64,000 nt of DNA, taken from assembly GCA_017509245.1 (NCBI GenBank), contig JAFWQC010000036.1, positions 1 through 64,000 of the forward strand, given 5' to 3'. The DNA comes from Clostridiales bacterium. Lineage in GTDB: Bacteria > Bacillota > Clostridia > Saccharofermentanales > Saccharofermentanaceae. Below the pieces are notes generated by a model. That model made no database searches. It had not been told where the DNA came from and saw only the letters and a list, made by a program, of their open reading frames with translations. The translations under genes and the position numbers were made by a program. Positions 49,152 to 57,725 of this stretch are shown here, one piece after another (position 1 is the first letter of the stretch; each line of letters begins with the position of its first letter).

Positions 49152-49189
49152 TTCCTGCAAGGCAGGCGAAGGCTGCAGGGAGCTTTTTT
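49152..49189 (+). other. Terminator-like hairpin in the leader of the hybrid kinase gene
   Basis: TTCCTGCA (49152-49159) pairs with TGCAGGGA (49174-49181), followed by GC and six T, ending 9 bp before the kinase start. Such a hairpin just before a start may act as an attenuator, or may be the terminator of a short upstream transcript. The 390-bp gap before the kinase holds no gene; TATAAT is at 49103-49108 without a good -35. Confidence 0.45.
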
Positions 49190-49198
49190 GAGGGAGTT

Positions 49199-51931
49199 AT
49201 GAAGAGAAACCGGAAGACACTATTGCTGACCCTGGGCGCTACTTTCGTCCTGATGGCCCTTCTTGTCACATACACAACAAGACTTACTTACGTGTCGTCC
49301 CACTCCTATATCGAAGAACTAGGTAACGACAAGACCGCGGCCATTACAGCTGATATCGAGAACTATCTTGAGACCGCAAGATCAGTCCTCTGGGTTGCGG
49401 CCGATACCGTGGACCACATGGTCGCCAATGGTGCAACAAATGAAGAGATAGTCGAGTACATCTCGCGTGAATCCGCCAATACCGCATCGCAGTTTGACGA
49501 TAGTTATACCGGCATTTACGGCGTCATCCACGGAGAGTATGTCGATGGTGTGGGCTGGACCCCGCCGGACGATTACGACCCGACCATAAGAGACTGGTAC
49601 AAGATCACTGTTGCTGCAGACGGACAGCCTATCGTCGTCTCACCGTATGTGGACGCACAGACAGGCAATGTCATCATCTCCGTCTGTAAAGCGTTGACTG
49701 ACAGGAACAATGTCCTTGGCCTGGACTTAACGCTTGCGGGCATTCAAGAGACGGTTGAAGATATCCGCATTAACGACAGCGGATATGCATTTATCATTAA
49801 TTTCGACGGAACCGTGATCGCTCACAGCGACGGCGGCGAGAAGGGTAAGGTTTACAGCAGGATACCGGGAAAGAAGGACCTTTTTGAGAAGGTCATGAGT
49901 GAGGGAAAAGGGAATTTCGAGTTCAGGATCGACGGCGAAAAGCATACTGTCTTTACCGATAAGGTCTTCGACCAGTGGCACCTCGTGATCGTCGTCGAAT
50001 CAAGCGTTCTCTATAAAGATACGCGCAATGTACTCGTCGCGAGCATTCTAATCAACCTTGTTGTTTTCGCGCTCATATCGGCATTCTACATATTGGGCTA
50101 CATGCATGAGCGCAAGATCAACCGCCGCGTCGAAGAAATGAAGCAGAATGAGCAGAAGAGAGAATACGAAGCCAAGATCCTCTTGCTCGAGAAGACCGCT
50201 GCCGATTCTGCGAACAAGGCAAAGAGTGATTTCCTTGCCGACATGTCGCACGAGATAAGAACGCCGATCAACGCCGTTCTCGGCATGAATGAGATGATCT
50301 TAAGAGAGTCCCATGACGAGCAGATCCTGGAGTACGCATCCAACATCAAGAGTTCCGGCAACACGCTTCTGTCGCTCATCAATAATATTCTTGATTTCTC
50401 GAAAATCGAGGACGGCAAAATGTCTCTCGTACCTGTAGAATTCGATACCGCAGGACTCATAACAGACCTTTACAATTCAATAAGCGGCAGGGCCGGGGCA
50501 ACGGGCCTTGACCTCATTGTGGATGTTGACGAAACGATTCCTTCAAAGCTTTACGGCGACGACGTCAGGATCAGCCAGATCGTTCTCAACCTCTTGACCA
50601 ATGCTGTTAAGTACACCGAGAGCGGCAGCGTCACGCTCCGCGTCAAGAACAAGCGCATCAAGGACGGCTATGCCGGACTCCGCTTCGATGTCATTGATAC
50701 GGGTATCGGAATCAAAGATGAAGACATAAGCAAGCTCTACAGATCTTTCGAGAGGATCGAAGAAAAGCGCAACCGCCACATCGAAGGCACAGGACTCGGC
50801 ATCTCCATCGTATGCAAGCTCCTTGCCATGATGAACAGCAAGCTCGATGTCGACAGCAAATATGCGATCGGATCCACATTCGGCTTCGATCTGTCGCTTA
50901 AGATCGTAGATCCCAAGCCGGTCGGCAAATATGAAGTGCACAGAAAATCCGCCCTTATGCAGCGTGATGACACAGAGCATCTTTTCGCGCCCGCAGCAAA
51001 AGTCATCGTAACCGACGATAACGAGATGAACCTCAAGGTCGCAACGAACTTCCTCAAGATCTTCGGCATCACGCCGGTCACATGCTCTTCGGGCATGGCG
51101 ACGATCGAGCTTCTCAGGAAGGAAAGATTCGACATCCTGTTCCTCGATCACATGATGCCGCAGATGGACGGCTTTGAGACTTTGAAAGTGCTGAAGGATG
51201 AAGGTCTCCTTAAGGGAATGCCCGTCATCGCGCTTACTGCCAACGCCGTCGTCGGTGCCGAGGAGCAGTATCTCAGCGCGGGTTTTGACGGATATCTTTC
51301 GAAGCCGGTCACTATCAATGATTTCGAGAAAACACTTAAGGAATATCTGCCTGCAGGCGTGATCAGGAAGACGGCTGAAGATGTTGTGGAAGATGATGCG
51401 GACGCCGCTCCTGAAACGGAGAGTGAATCCGCTGAGACGACTGTTCCTGAATCCGTTGCGGAACCCGTTCCTGATTCTGTTTCTGATCCCGGTCCTGATC
51501 CCGTTTCTGATTCTGTTCCTGAACCCGGTCCTGATTCCGTATCTGACTCTGTTCCTGAACCCGGTCATGATTCCCGTGCGCCTCTTACGATCGGCAAGGC
51601 GCGCGCGTTGGGCCTCAATGTTGACGCCGCGCTCGTATACACATCCGGGGAGGAAGATTTCTACCTTGAACTTCTGGCTGATTATGCCAATGACGCAAAA
51701 GACAAAGCAGCCGAATTGACTTCATATCTTGATAACGGCGATCTCGAAAATTACGAGATCCTGGTGCACTCTCTCAAGAGTACCTCCAGAACCGTCGGCG
51801 CCGATGAACTGGCGGATGAAGCCAAGGCGCTTGAGGATGCTTCAAGGGAAAAGAACACGGAATTCGTCAAAGCTCATCACGATTCATTTATCACGCATTT
51901 TACCGGGTTTGCTTCGAAGATAACCGGTTAG
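49199..51931 (+). CDS. Hybrid sensor histidine kinase (Cache, HisKA, HATPase, receiver, HPt)
   Basis: 910 residues. TM1 about 8-28, an extracellular Cache-type sensor to about 280 (DPTIRDWYK, VVSPYVDAQTGNVIISVCK), TM2 about 281-305, HisKA with His in DMSHEIRTPIN (about 351), HATPase (NLLTNAVKYT, DTGIGI, GTGLGIS), a receiver domain with Asp in LFLDHMMPQMDG (about 649), and an HPt domain with His in VHSLKSTSRTVGADEL (about 857). Between receiver and HPt lies a 50-residue repeat linker (VPDSVSDPGPDPV and similar). Everything needed for a phosphorelay except the final regulator is in one chain. Residues before 49199 in frame are dismissed. Confidence 0.93.
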   Translation: MKRNRKTLLLTLGATFVLMALLVTYTTRLTYVSSHSYIEELGNDKTAAITADIENYLETARSVLWVAADTVDHMVANGATNEEIVEYISRESANTASQFDDSYTGIYGVIHGEYVDGVGWTPPDDYDPTIRDWYKITVAADGQPIVVSPYVDAQTGNVIISVCKALTDRNNVLGLDLTLAGIQETVEDIRINDSGYAFIINFDGTVIAHSDGGEKGKVYSRIPGKKDLFEKVMSEGKGNFEFRIDGEKHTVFTDKVFDQWHLVIVVESSVLYKDTRNVLVASILINLVVFALISAFYILGYMHERKINRRVEEMKQNEQKREYEAKILLLEKTAADSANKAKSDFLADMSHEIRTPINAVLGMNEMILRESHDEQILEYASNIKSSGNTLLSLINNILDFSKIEDGKMSLVPVEFDTAGLITDLYNSISGRAGATGLDLIVDVDETIPSKLYGDDVRISQIVLNLLTNAVKYTESGSVTLRVKNKRIKDGYAGLRFDVIDTGIGIKDEDISKLYRSFERIEEKRNRHIEGTGLGISIVCKLLAMMNSKLDVDSKYAIGSTFGFDLSLKIVDPKPVGKYEVHRKSALMQRDDTEHLFAPAAKVIVTDDNEMNLKVATNFLKIFGITPVTCSSGMATIELLRKERFDILFLDHMMPQMDGFETLKVLKDEGLLKGMPVIALTANAVVGAEEQYLSAGFDGYLSKPVTINDFEKTLKEYLPAGVIRKTAEDVVEDDADAAPETESESAETTVPESVAEPVPDSVSDPGPDPVSDSVPEPGPDSVSDSVPEPGHDSRAPLTIGKARALGLNVDAALVYTSGEEDFYLELLADYANDAKDKAAELTSYLDNGDLENYEILVHSLKSTSRTVGADELADEAKALEDASREKNTEFVKAHHDSFITHFTGFASKITG

Positions 51932-51941
51932 TAAAACTGAT

Positions 51942-52197
51942 GCTCGACATAATGCTCGACTTTTTTTGCCCGAAAAGTCAGTCACGAAGTCGGTTTTCCG
52001 CCAATGCTCGACATAATGCTCGACTATTTTTGCCCGAAAAGTCGGTCACGAAGTCGAGCACTAACATGGTTTTTAGATTGTCCAACATTTTTTCCAACTT
52101 TTTTCCTTAAAAATGTTGGACGCGAAGTTGGATTTTGCGCCAAAAGCCAACATTTTTTCCAACTTTTTACCCCGAAAATGTTGGACGCAGAGTTGGA
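51942..52197. repeat. Four four-armed elements with GCTCGAC or TCCAAC arms
   Basis: Copies 1 and 2: GCTCGAC at 51942/51954 and 52006/52018, with inverted arms (GTCAGTC, GTCGG; GTCGGTC, GTCGAGC) at 51977/51989 and 52041/52053. Copies 3 and 4: TCCAAC at 52081/52093 and CCAAC at 52147 with TCCAAC at 52158, with GTTGGA at 52115/52127 and 52180/52192. First and last steps are 12 bp; the middle step is 22-23 bp. Unit spacing is 64-65 bp except where the two families meet. The rest of 51932-52345 holds no gene. Confidence 0.85.
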
Positions 52198-52345
52198 TTT
52201 TGCCGGACGGCAATCATGAGGCGGTCGCGAAAAGACGTAATCTCTGATGCTGACCATAAATGAGGCAACCAATGCGGCTATGCCGCATTGCAGCTGCATT
52301 ACATGCCGTTTCTCACGGAACACGTTTGCTCAAGGCTGCGCGACA

Positions 52346-52867
52346 TTACTCAAGCAAACTTTCCAGAGTCTGTTCGTAGTTGTCCTCTATCAAAGTGACG
52401 TCTTCGTTGCTGGCCCAGAAGCCTTCCCTGTAGAAGTAGTTATCTTGCTTAAGCTTTTCGCGGGACAGGTCTGATTCTTCGAGACGTGCCTCTATGTCGG
52501 AGGCGTGGGATACGATGTCTTCGAAGTGATCGTCGATGTAATCGTCTGAGAATGCGAGGCAGATGAATCTTATGTGTGACTGGTAGTCAGGGTCCATCTT
52601 TTCGCGCCAGTTAAAAGGAATATAACAGCCCTCGATGGTTAGTGACTGGTCGTTTTCAATGGCGGTCTTGATAATTTCACTGACTATGGGCCAGAGGTAA
52701 TCGGTGAGCTCATCGTCATCTTCGGGAGTTAGGCGGGTGTTGCCGCTTCGGATGAGACCCATCTTGAGGTGGTCGATGCAAAGATAGGGCGTTTTGTAAC
52801 GCTCGAGAAATTTCTGTGCGAGAAGTGTTTTGCCGCAGTGGGACGCGCCCGTAATTATCGTGATCAT
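52346..52867 (-). CDS. P-loop nucleotide kinase-like protein
   Basis: 173 residues from the Met at 52867 (AAAGGAAAA before it). It begins MITIITGASHCGKTLLAQKF, a Walker A of the adenylate-kinase/2-phosphoglycerate-kinase type, followed by CIDHLKMGLIR and LTIEGCYIPF with the acidic residue of strand 3. A lid-like charged region follows. Substrate unknown; probably a small-molecule kinase. The Met at 52927 would add 20 residues without a ribosome site. Confidence 0.82.
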   Translation of the reverse strand: MITIITGASHCGKTLLAQKFLERYKTPYLCIDHLKMGLIRSGNTRLTPEDDDELTDYLWPIVSEIIKTAIENDQSLTIEGCYIPFNWREKMDPDYQSHIRFICLAFSDDYIDDHFEDIVSHASDIEARLEESDLSREKLKQDNYFYREGFWASNEDVTLIEDNYEQTLESLLE

Positions 52868-52959
52868 AAGATTTTCCTTTCCCCGAATGCTCCGGATATA
52901 GCTGCGTATGCCGGTAAACATACGCATGCATCCATATTAAGAACATTATACCTGACTGT

Positions 52960-52988
52960 TTGTTATTGAACTTTAACTTTGCTATATT
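52960..52988 (+). promoter_or_regulatory. Promoter of the vWA/zinc-ribbon operon
   Basis: -35 TTGTTA (52960-52965) and -10 TATATT (52983-52988), 17-bp spacer, 39 bp before the first gene. No operator was noted. Confidence 0.5.
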
Positions 52989-53027
52989 AGAAAGCAGTTA
53001 AAAATATTTTAAGCAGGGGATAGAAAT

Positions 53028-53978
53028 ATGCGCAACCTTAATTGTAAGAACTGCGGCGGGATCATGATCTACGACGTCTCTTCCATGACCGCCCACTGCA
53101 GATTCTGCGGCACTTCGTATGTGCTGGATCACAAAGACACGGATTACTTCAAGACGTTCTACAAGCAGATGGTCGAGTCGTCTAAGGACGAGGACCGTAA
53201 GATCCGCAACGATTCGTTGTGGGAGAATGCGGATGTCATCAGCTTCACCACGAACGACGGACAGGTGATCGAGCTCAAGTATCTGCATTCTTATACCGAC
53301 AAGTGCGCGGATGTTTATGTCACGAGAAGGAACATTGCGTTCCATTTCAGAAAGGGCATGAATGACAAGGCTGAGCACTTCAGAAAGATGGTATCGGCAC
53401 TGGATTATCCTTCCGCTGACACGAGGTCCTTGGCAGACTTTTTTCCGCGCGTAACGGGTGCGTTCATGCTCGACGATGATACGTCTCTTATCGTTATCAA
53501 CAAGCGTGAGGAAGAGTATCCGCTGAGACTTTTCGGCAAGCTCGGAGGAAGGCATATTGCCTGGATCATCAGCAGGCTCGAAAATCTTTGCTGCGTGCTT
53601 GAATATAATGCGGTAGTGCACCCTGAGATCGATCCGGATACCGTTTATATCAATCCGAATAATCACACTGCATGCCTCTACTGCAACTGGTGGAGCGTAC
53701 AGCAGAGAAATACGAGGGGCGATAATGGACAGCTCCTTACAACTGCCGACAACCTCAAGGGTCTCCGCACTACCGCCAGGAGTCTGCTTGAGACTGAAGA
53801 GGTAACGCCTGACACGCCCAAGGCGCTTCTGGACTTTATCGGTTCGGAGCCGAGATTTGATGCCTATGAGGATTTCGCTTACTGGGATGAGATGCTCATC
53901 AAGGCATTCGGCGAGCGAAAATTCATAAAGATGGATACTGAAGATTCTGACGTATACGGAAAGCAGGGTAATACATAA
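53028..53978 (+). CDS. Zinc-ribbon protein with kinase-like (probably inactive) domain
   Basis: 316 residues. N-terminal ribbon CKNCG..CRFCG (6-29). From about 90 the chain resembles a protein-kinase fold: a possible Lys in LIVINKREEE, then in the C-lobe VVHPEIDPDTVYINPNN where kinases have HRDLKPENI, and LYCNWW in place of the DFG region. The catalytic Asp and Asn are replaced, so it would be a pseudokinase. First gene of a four-gene operon; its stop overlaps the first vWA start as TAATG. The kinase assignment rests on pattern only. Confidence 0.7.
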   Translation: MRNLNCKNCGGIMIYDVSSMTAHCRFCGTSYVLDHKDTDYFKTFYKQMVESSKDEDRKIRNDSLWENADVISFTTNDGQVIELKYLHSYTDKCADVYVTRRNIAFHFRKGMNDKAEHFRKMVSALDYPSADTRSLADFFPRVTGAFMLDDDTSLIVINKREEEYPLRLFGKLGGRHIAWIISRLENLCCVLEYNAVVHPEIDPDTVYINPNNHTACLYCNWWSVQQRNTRGDNGQLLTTADNLKGLRTTARSLLETEEVTPDTPKALLDFIGSEPRFDAYEDFAYWDEMLIKAFGERKFIKMDTEDSDVYGKQGNT

Positions 53979-54895
53979 TGGGGCGCGGAAGTTATCTGGC
54001 TGCCGACTGGGCGGCTCTAAGAACGAGCAACAGATTGTCCGTGAATCACACTCCGGTTCAGATTTTCGATTCCAAGTCAGCAAATGACGGCAACAAGACC
54101 AATCTCATCAGGATCAGGGAGAGCCGTGATAATGCTGATTCGCCAAAGTCCACGCCGGTGATAATTGGCTTCGATGTTACGGCATCGATGGGATATCTTG
54201 CAAAAGAGATCGCCACTAATTCACTTAACAGGATGATCACGACGATCCTGGATAATAAGGCTGTCCGTGATCCGCAGGTGCTCTGCGCGGCAATTGGCGA
54301 CGTTAAGAGTGATAAATATCCTTTGCAGGTCACGCAGTTTGAATCTGACATCAGGATGGTAAGGCAGCTCATGTCCCTCTGCCTTGAAGGCGGCGGTGGC
54401 GGCAACGGGGGCGAGTCCTACAATCTGGTATGGTATTTCGCGTCAAGGCACACGAAGACAGACTGTTTTGAGAAGAGAAATGAGAAGGGCATACTTTTCA
54501 CGATCGGCGACGACAAGTGCCACGCTGATCTTTCAAGGACCGAGATCTTCTACGCATTTGCCGATAACGTGCCGTACACGCTTTCCAACGAGGAACTTAT
54601 CAGAGAAGTAAGCCAAAAGTACGATATATTCCATCTCTATATCGAAAATGATACGGCAAGCGATAAGGAAGTTTACCGCTACTGGAACGATATGCTTCCG
54701 GGAAGAGCCGCACCTATCAACAGGAAAGATATAGGCCTTCTGGCAAATCTCATCGTGGCAATAATGCTCGTTAACAGCGGCAAGACCCACAATGAGGCGC
54801 TTCAGGGGATGGACCAGAACATAGCGGAAAGGATCGCAAGATCCCTGTCATTCATAGAAATAAAGAAAGCAGCAAGCAATACTATCAGCTTCTGA
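53978..54895 (+). CDS. vWA-domain protein 1
   Basis: 305 residues. After a conserved N-terminal segment (GRGSYLAADWAALRTSNRLS) comes a von Willebrand A fold. The metal-site loop is GFDVTASMGYLAKE (DxTxS, about 67-73), with the later Thr and Asp probably in LFTIGDDKCH. A Gly-rich loop (CLEGGGGGNGGES) lies between. No membrane segment, so it is cytoplasmic. Translationally coupled to the zinc-ribbon protein, and 14 bp before a second vWA gene with the same layout. Confidence 0.85.
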   Translation: MGRGSYLAADWAALRTSNRLSVNHTPVQIFDSKSANDGNKTNLIRIRESRDNADSPKSTPVIIGFDVTASMGYLAKEIATNSLNRMITTILDNKAVRDPQVLCAAIGDVKSDKYPLQVTQFESDIRMVRQLMSLCLEGGGGGNGGESYNLVWYFASRHTKTDCFEKRNEKGILFTIGDDKCHADLSRTEIFYAFADNVPYTLSNEELIREVSQKYDIFHLYIENDTASDKEVYRYWNDMLPGRAAPINRKDIGLLANLIVAIMLVNSGKTHNEALQGMDQNIAERIARSLSFIEIKKAASNTISF

Positions 54896-54909
54896 CGAAA
54901 GGAGATCAT

Positions 54910-55866
54910 ATGGGATTTGGAAGTTACAGATCAGCCGATTGGAGCAGGCTCAAGACAAGCAGAGGCATTAACAGCAATTCGAATGTTAATGACCTTTTCA
55001 AGAATAAGCACCTTGATGAGAAATACGATCCGTTGAAGATCAACTTGAGGGAATCCAGGGACAGTGAAGATTCACCTGAATCGACACCGATCATCATATC
55101 TTTTGACGATACAGGTTCAATGGGTTATCTTGCAACGGAGATCGCTACGAATTCTCTCAATAAAACAGTCACAGAGATCTACGATAAGAATCCCGTGACC
55201 AACCCTCACGTAATGTGCGCCGCATACGGCAACGCAGGCGATGTTGCACCTTTGCAGGTCACACAGTTCGAAGCTGACATCAAGATCGTCGAGCAGCTTT
55301 TAGACCTCTGGATGGTCTTAAGAGGAAGAGGCGACAGCGGTGATCCTTTGATCTGGTATTTCGCGGCAAAGCATACGAGCATCGATTCATATGAGAAGAG
55401 AGGCAAAAAGGGATTCCTCTTCACGATCGGCGATGATACGATCAAGGGTTCCATTGCCGGCCATTACATCAAGGAGATCTTTGACGATGATGAGTACTAT
55501 ACAAAGTATCTCGCTCCTGAGGAGATCCTTGCCATGGCAAGAGAGAAATATCATGTATTCCATATCGTAACCAAGCCTCTTAATGCAAATGTTTATAAGA
55601 CATGGCGCAAGCTCCTTCCTGACAGTACCGCCCTTGTGTCCAGCGATAACATCTCGAACCTTTACATGGTAATCATCTCTTTAATGCAGATGGTCAACGG
55701 CCAGAGCAAAGAGGACGTTATCAACCAGTGGCCTGCTGAAGTAAGAAATGAGATAAGAAATGCGGTCTGCGATATCAAGGTGGATCCTCCAAAGAACAGC
55801 CAGGCTGCTTCCGGGGCACAGGAAGAACCTAAAAAGACCTTACTGGATAAGCTTTTCGGTAATTAA
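54910..55866 (+). CDS. vWA-domain protein 2
   Basis: 318 residues, paralogue of the preceding gene (GFGSYRSADWSRLKTSRGIN, SFDDTGSMGYLATEIATNSLN, LFTIGDDTIK). The metal-site loop DDTGS is kept. The Gly-rich loop of paralogue 1 is shorter (RGRGDSGDP), and a C-terminal tail is longer. Two different vWA chains suggest a hetero-oligomer. Its stop overlaps the PurA-like start (TAATG). GGAG lies upstream. Confidence 0.85.
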   Translation: MGFGSYRSADWSRLKTSRGINSNSNVNDLFKNKHLDEKYDPLKINLRESRDSEDSPESTPIIISFDDTGSMGYLATEIATNSLNKTVTEIYDKNPVTNPHVMCAAYGNAGDVAPLQVTQFEADIKIVEQLLDLWMVLRGRGDSGDPLIWYFAAKHTSIDSYEKRGKKGFLFTIGDDTIKGSIAGHYIKEIFDDDEYYTKYLAPEEILAMAREKYHVFHIVTKPLNANVYKTWRKLLPDSTALVSSDNISNLYMVIISLMQMVNGQSKEDVINQWPAEVRNEIRNAVCDIKVDPPKNSQAASGAQEEPKKTLLDKLFGN

Positions 55867-57065
55867 TGAGCATTAAAGCCGTTATTGGTAAGAATTTCGG
55901 AGACGAGGGCAAAGGACTTGCCACGGACTATCTTGCCATGCTCTCGAAAAGAGCCGGGCATTCCTGCATAGTGGTCCGCCACAACGGCGGCGCACAGGCC
56001 GGGCACACGGTTGAAGCTTCGGGAAAAAGATTCATATTCAGAGAGATCTCATCGGGCACGTTAAGGGGCGCTGACACTTTGTGGGCGCCCACTTTCATGC
56101 CCGATCTTTATAAGCTCTCGTCAGAGATCGATGAGCTTTTGGGCATTGGCGCAAAGCTCCCTCTGATACTGTCCGTTCCTGATTGCCCATTGACTTACAT
56201 CGACGATATCCTTATCAACATGACGCTTGAGACAAGGCGCGGCAAGGACCGTCACGGAAGCTGCGGAATGGGAATAGACGAGGCGAAGAGAAGATCGCTT
56301 CTTGAAGATTACAGGATCACTCCGGGTGATATTTTCGGGAACGGATTCGAAGCATTCCACAATAAACTTCTCCGCATCCGAAGGGAATATCTTCCCGAAC
56401 GCCTGAAGGCACTGGACCTTGAGCCGTCAGCAATGGGCGAGTTCGGCGAGATGATCGGAGATGAGAACGTGCTCTATAACTATGCGCTTCAGATGTATGA
56501 GAACAGCAGGTACATAAAGCTTGTGGATGAGAGCGTTATCAAGTCTTACGATGACGTGATCTTTGAGGGCGCACAGGGACTGGTGCTTGATGAGGAGAAC
56601 CGCTCTTTTGCACCGAACCTCACGTCTTCGAGGACGGGGCTTACGAATCCTGACGCGATGCTCAAAAGGCTTGGAATTAATGAGGATTGCGAGGCGGTCT
56701 ATGTCTCAAGGACCTATGTCACCAAGCACGGCGCGGGAAGGCTTCCTTATGAGGAGATCTTTTTGGATCAGGGAATATCTTTTGCCGATGATACAAACGT
56801 CCATAACGAGTGGCAGGGATCCATAAGATTTGCCCCGCACGGCAATGAGGATGAGTTCAATGAATACGTGATAAAAGACTCTGAAGCGTCTGTATTCAAG
56901 CCGTCGCTGCTCCTTACGCATGTCGATGAGACCGGCGGAAAAGTGCTCACTAAGGATGGAGACTTTGATGCCGCGCAGTGGGCGGAAAAGATCAATAAAA
57001 AAGGAATCTACAACAGATTCCTAATCTCTGAGTCGCATTTTGCCGAAGACATAAGAGTGCTTTAA
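55866..57065 (+). CDS. Divergent adenylosuccinate synthetase-like enzyme (PurA superfamily)
   Basis: 399 residues against about 430 for PurA. The GTP loop GDEGKG with the catalytic Asp13 is kept, as are GGAQAGHTV (His47; PurA has GGNNAGHTV), a GRG-like loop changed to RRGKDRHGSCGMG, IFEGAQGLVLDEE and LTSSRTG, and NEWQGSIRF with LLLTHVDE in the C-terminal part. The bacterial GRPRRCGWLD block is absent. It should join an amino acid, usually aspartate, to a purine-type nucleotide using GTP, but substrate-contact changes suggest another substrate. Its place behind two vWA genes argues against a housekeeping purine role. Confidence 0.85.
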   Translation: MSIKAVIGKNFGDEGKGLATDYLAMLSKRAGHSCIVVRHNGGAQAGHTVEASGKRFIFREISSGTLRGADTLWAPTFMPDLYKLSSEIDELLGIGAKLPLILSVPDCPLTYIDDILINMTLETRRGKDRHGSCGMGIDEAKRRSLLEDYRITPGDIFGNGFEAFHNKLLRIRREYLPERLKALDLEPSAMGEFGEMIGDENVLYNYALQMYENSRYIKLVDESVIKSYDDVIFEGAQGLVLDEENRSFAPNLTSSRTGLTNPDAMLKRLGINEDCEAVYVSRTYVTKHGAGRLPYEEIFLDQGISFADDTNVHNEWQGSIRFAPHGNEDEFNEYVIKDSEASVFKPSLLLTHVDETGGKVLTKDGDFDAAQWAEKINKKGIYNRFLISESHFAEDIRVL

Positions 57066-57116
57066 AGCAAGGCTGCCGTCCGGATGCTCCCGGCAGACAT
57101 AAGAGTGCTTTAAAGC
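57047..57116. repeat. 22-bp direct repeat around a hairpin at convergent gene ends
   Basis: A 22-bp sequence (starting AGACATAAGAGTGC, ending TTTAAAGC) occurs at 57047 and again at 57095. The first copy holds the PurA-like stop codon, the second gives the stop of the GrpB-type gene on the other strand. Between them CTGCCG and CGGCAG form a hairpin. Confidence 0.8.
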
Positions 57117-57673
57117 CCGTTCATCGTCTGGGCGCTCTCGATCTTTGCCTTATAAAGAATGGAGTCGATGAAGTCTTCCTTCATGGCTGTATATGCATTG
57201 CGGTCGTCAGCATATTTCTCGCCGAGTGATCTCTTAAGATCTGAATACCTGTTCGCGTCTTCAGGGTGCGAATTAAGGTAATTGCGCATCGTGAGGTAGT
57301 TATTCCAGTTCGTGTCCTGATAGATCACGACGTGGATGTGGTGCGTCCTTATCTCGCCCTCTCCGCAGATGTAGAGATGCTGGCCGGGAAGGTCCTGCCC
57401 GCGGTAAATGAAGCCGTTCTCTTCGAGAAGAGCGTTTTTCGCGAGGATATCGGCAAAATCATTGACACCGATCACGAGGTCAATAATGGGTTTGGCATAA
57501 ATACCCTTGATCGAAGTGCTTCCGACATGCTGGATATCCACTGCCGTGTCACCAAGTAATTCCTTGAGTTTCGCAATGGTCTTGCGACCTGCAACTTCCC
57601 ACTCGTCATTGTGGGGAACTACGGATACAGTTCCTCTTGCTAGGCCTAATTCTGAATTTGAATTATCTCCCAT
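57110..57673 (-). CDS. GrpB family protein (nucleotidyltransferase fold)
   Basis: 187 residues. VVPHNDEW..., DIQHVGSTSIKGIYAKPIIDLVIGV (HVGSTS and PxIDxxI) is the signature of the UPF0157/GrpB group, related to nucleotidyltransferases; it also occurs fused to dephospho-CoA kinase. HHIHVV and the C-terminal YTAMKEDFI are as in the family. Function unsettled. Convergent with the PurA-like gene and independent of its operon. Confidence 0.92.
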   Translation of the reverse strand: MGDNSNSELGLARGTVSVVPHNDEWEVAGRKTIAKLKELLGDTAVDIQHVGSTSIKGIYAKPIIDLVIGVNDFADILAKNALLEENGFIYRGQDLPGQHLYICGEGEIRTHHIHVVIYQDTNWNNYLTMRNYLNSHPEDANRYSDLKRSLGEKYADDRNAYTAMKEDFIDSILYKAKIESAQTMNGL

Positions 57674-57725
57674 CTCAGGTACTCCTGTCTTTACTCACGC
57701 CTTTGCACACGTCTTTGCACACGTC

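Noticed and set aside
50543..51568. Minus-strand frame with FRNRIRNGIRTG-type repeats
   Set aside because: Produced by the Pro-Asp repeat linker of the hybrid kinase read backwards.
52004..52219. 71-codon frame in the TCCAAC/GCTCGAC repeats
   Set aside because: It translates repeat units and has no ribosome site.
52998..54083. Minus-strand 361-codon frame opposite the zinc-ribbon gene
   Set aside because: Shadow of the coupled zinc-ribbon gene, which has a ribbon, promoter and overlap with the next gene.
55866..57065. PurZ (2-aminoadenylosuccinate synthetase) as a firm name
   Set aside because: The catalytic Asp of GDEGKG is present, whereas PurZ is known for a changed residue there; only general similarity of the C-terminal part is seen.
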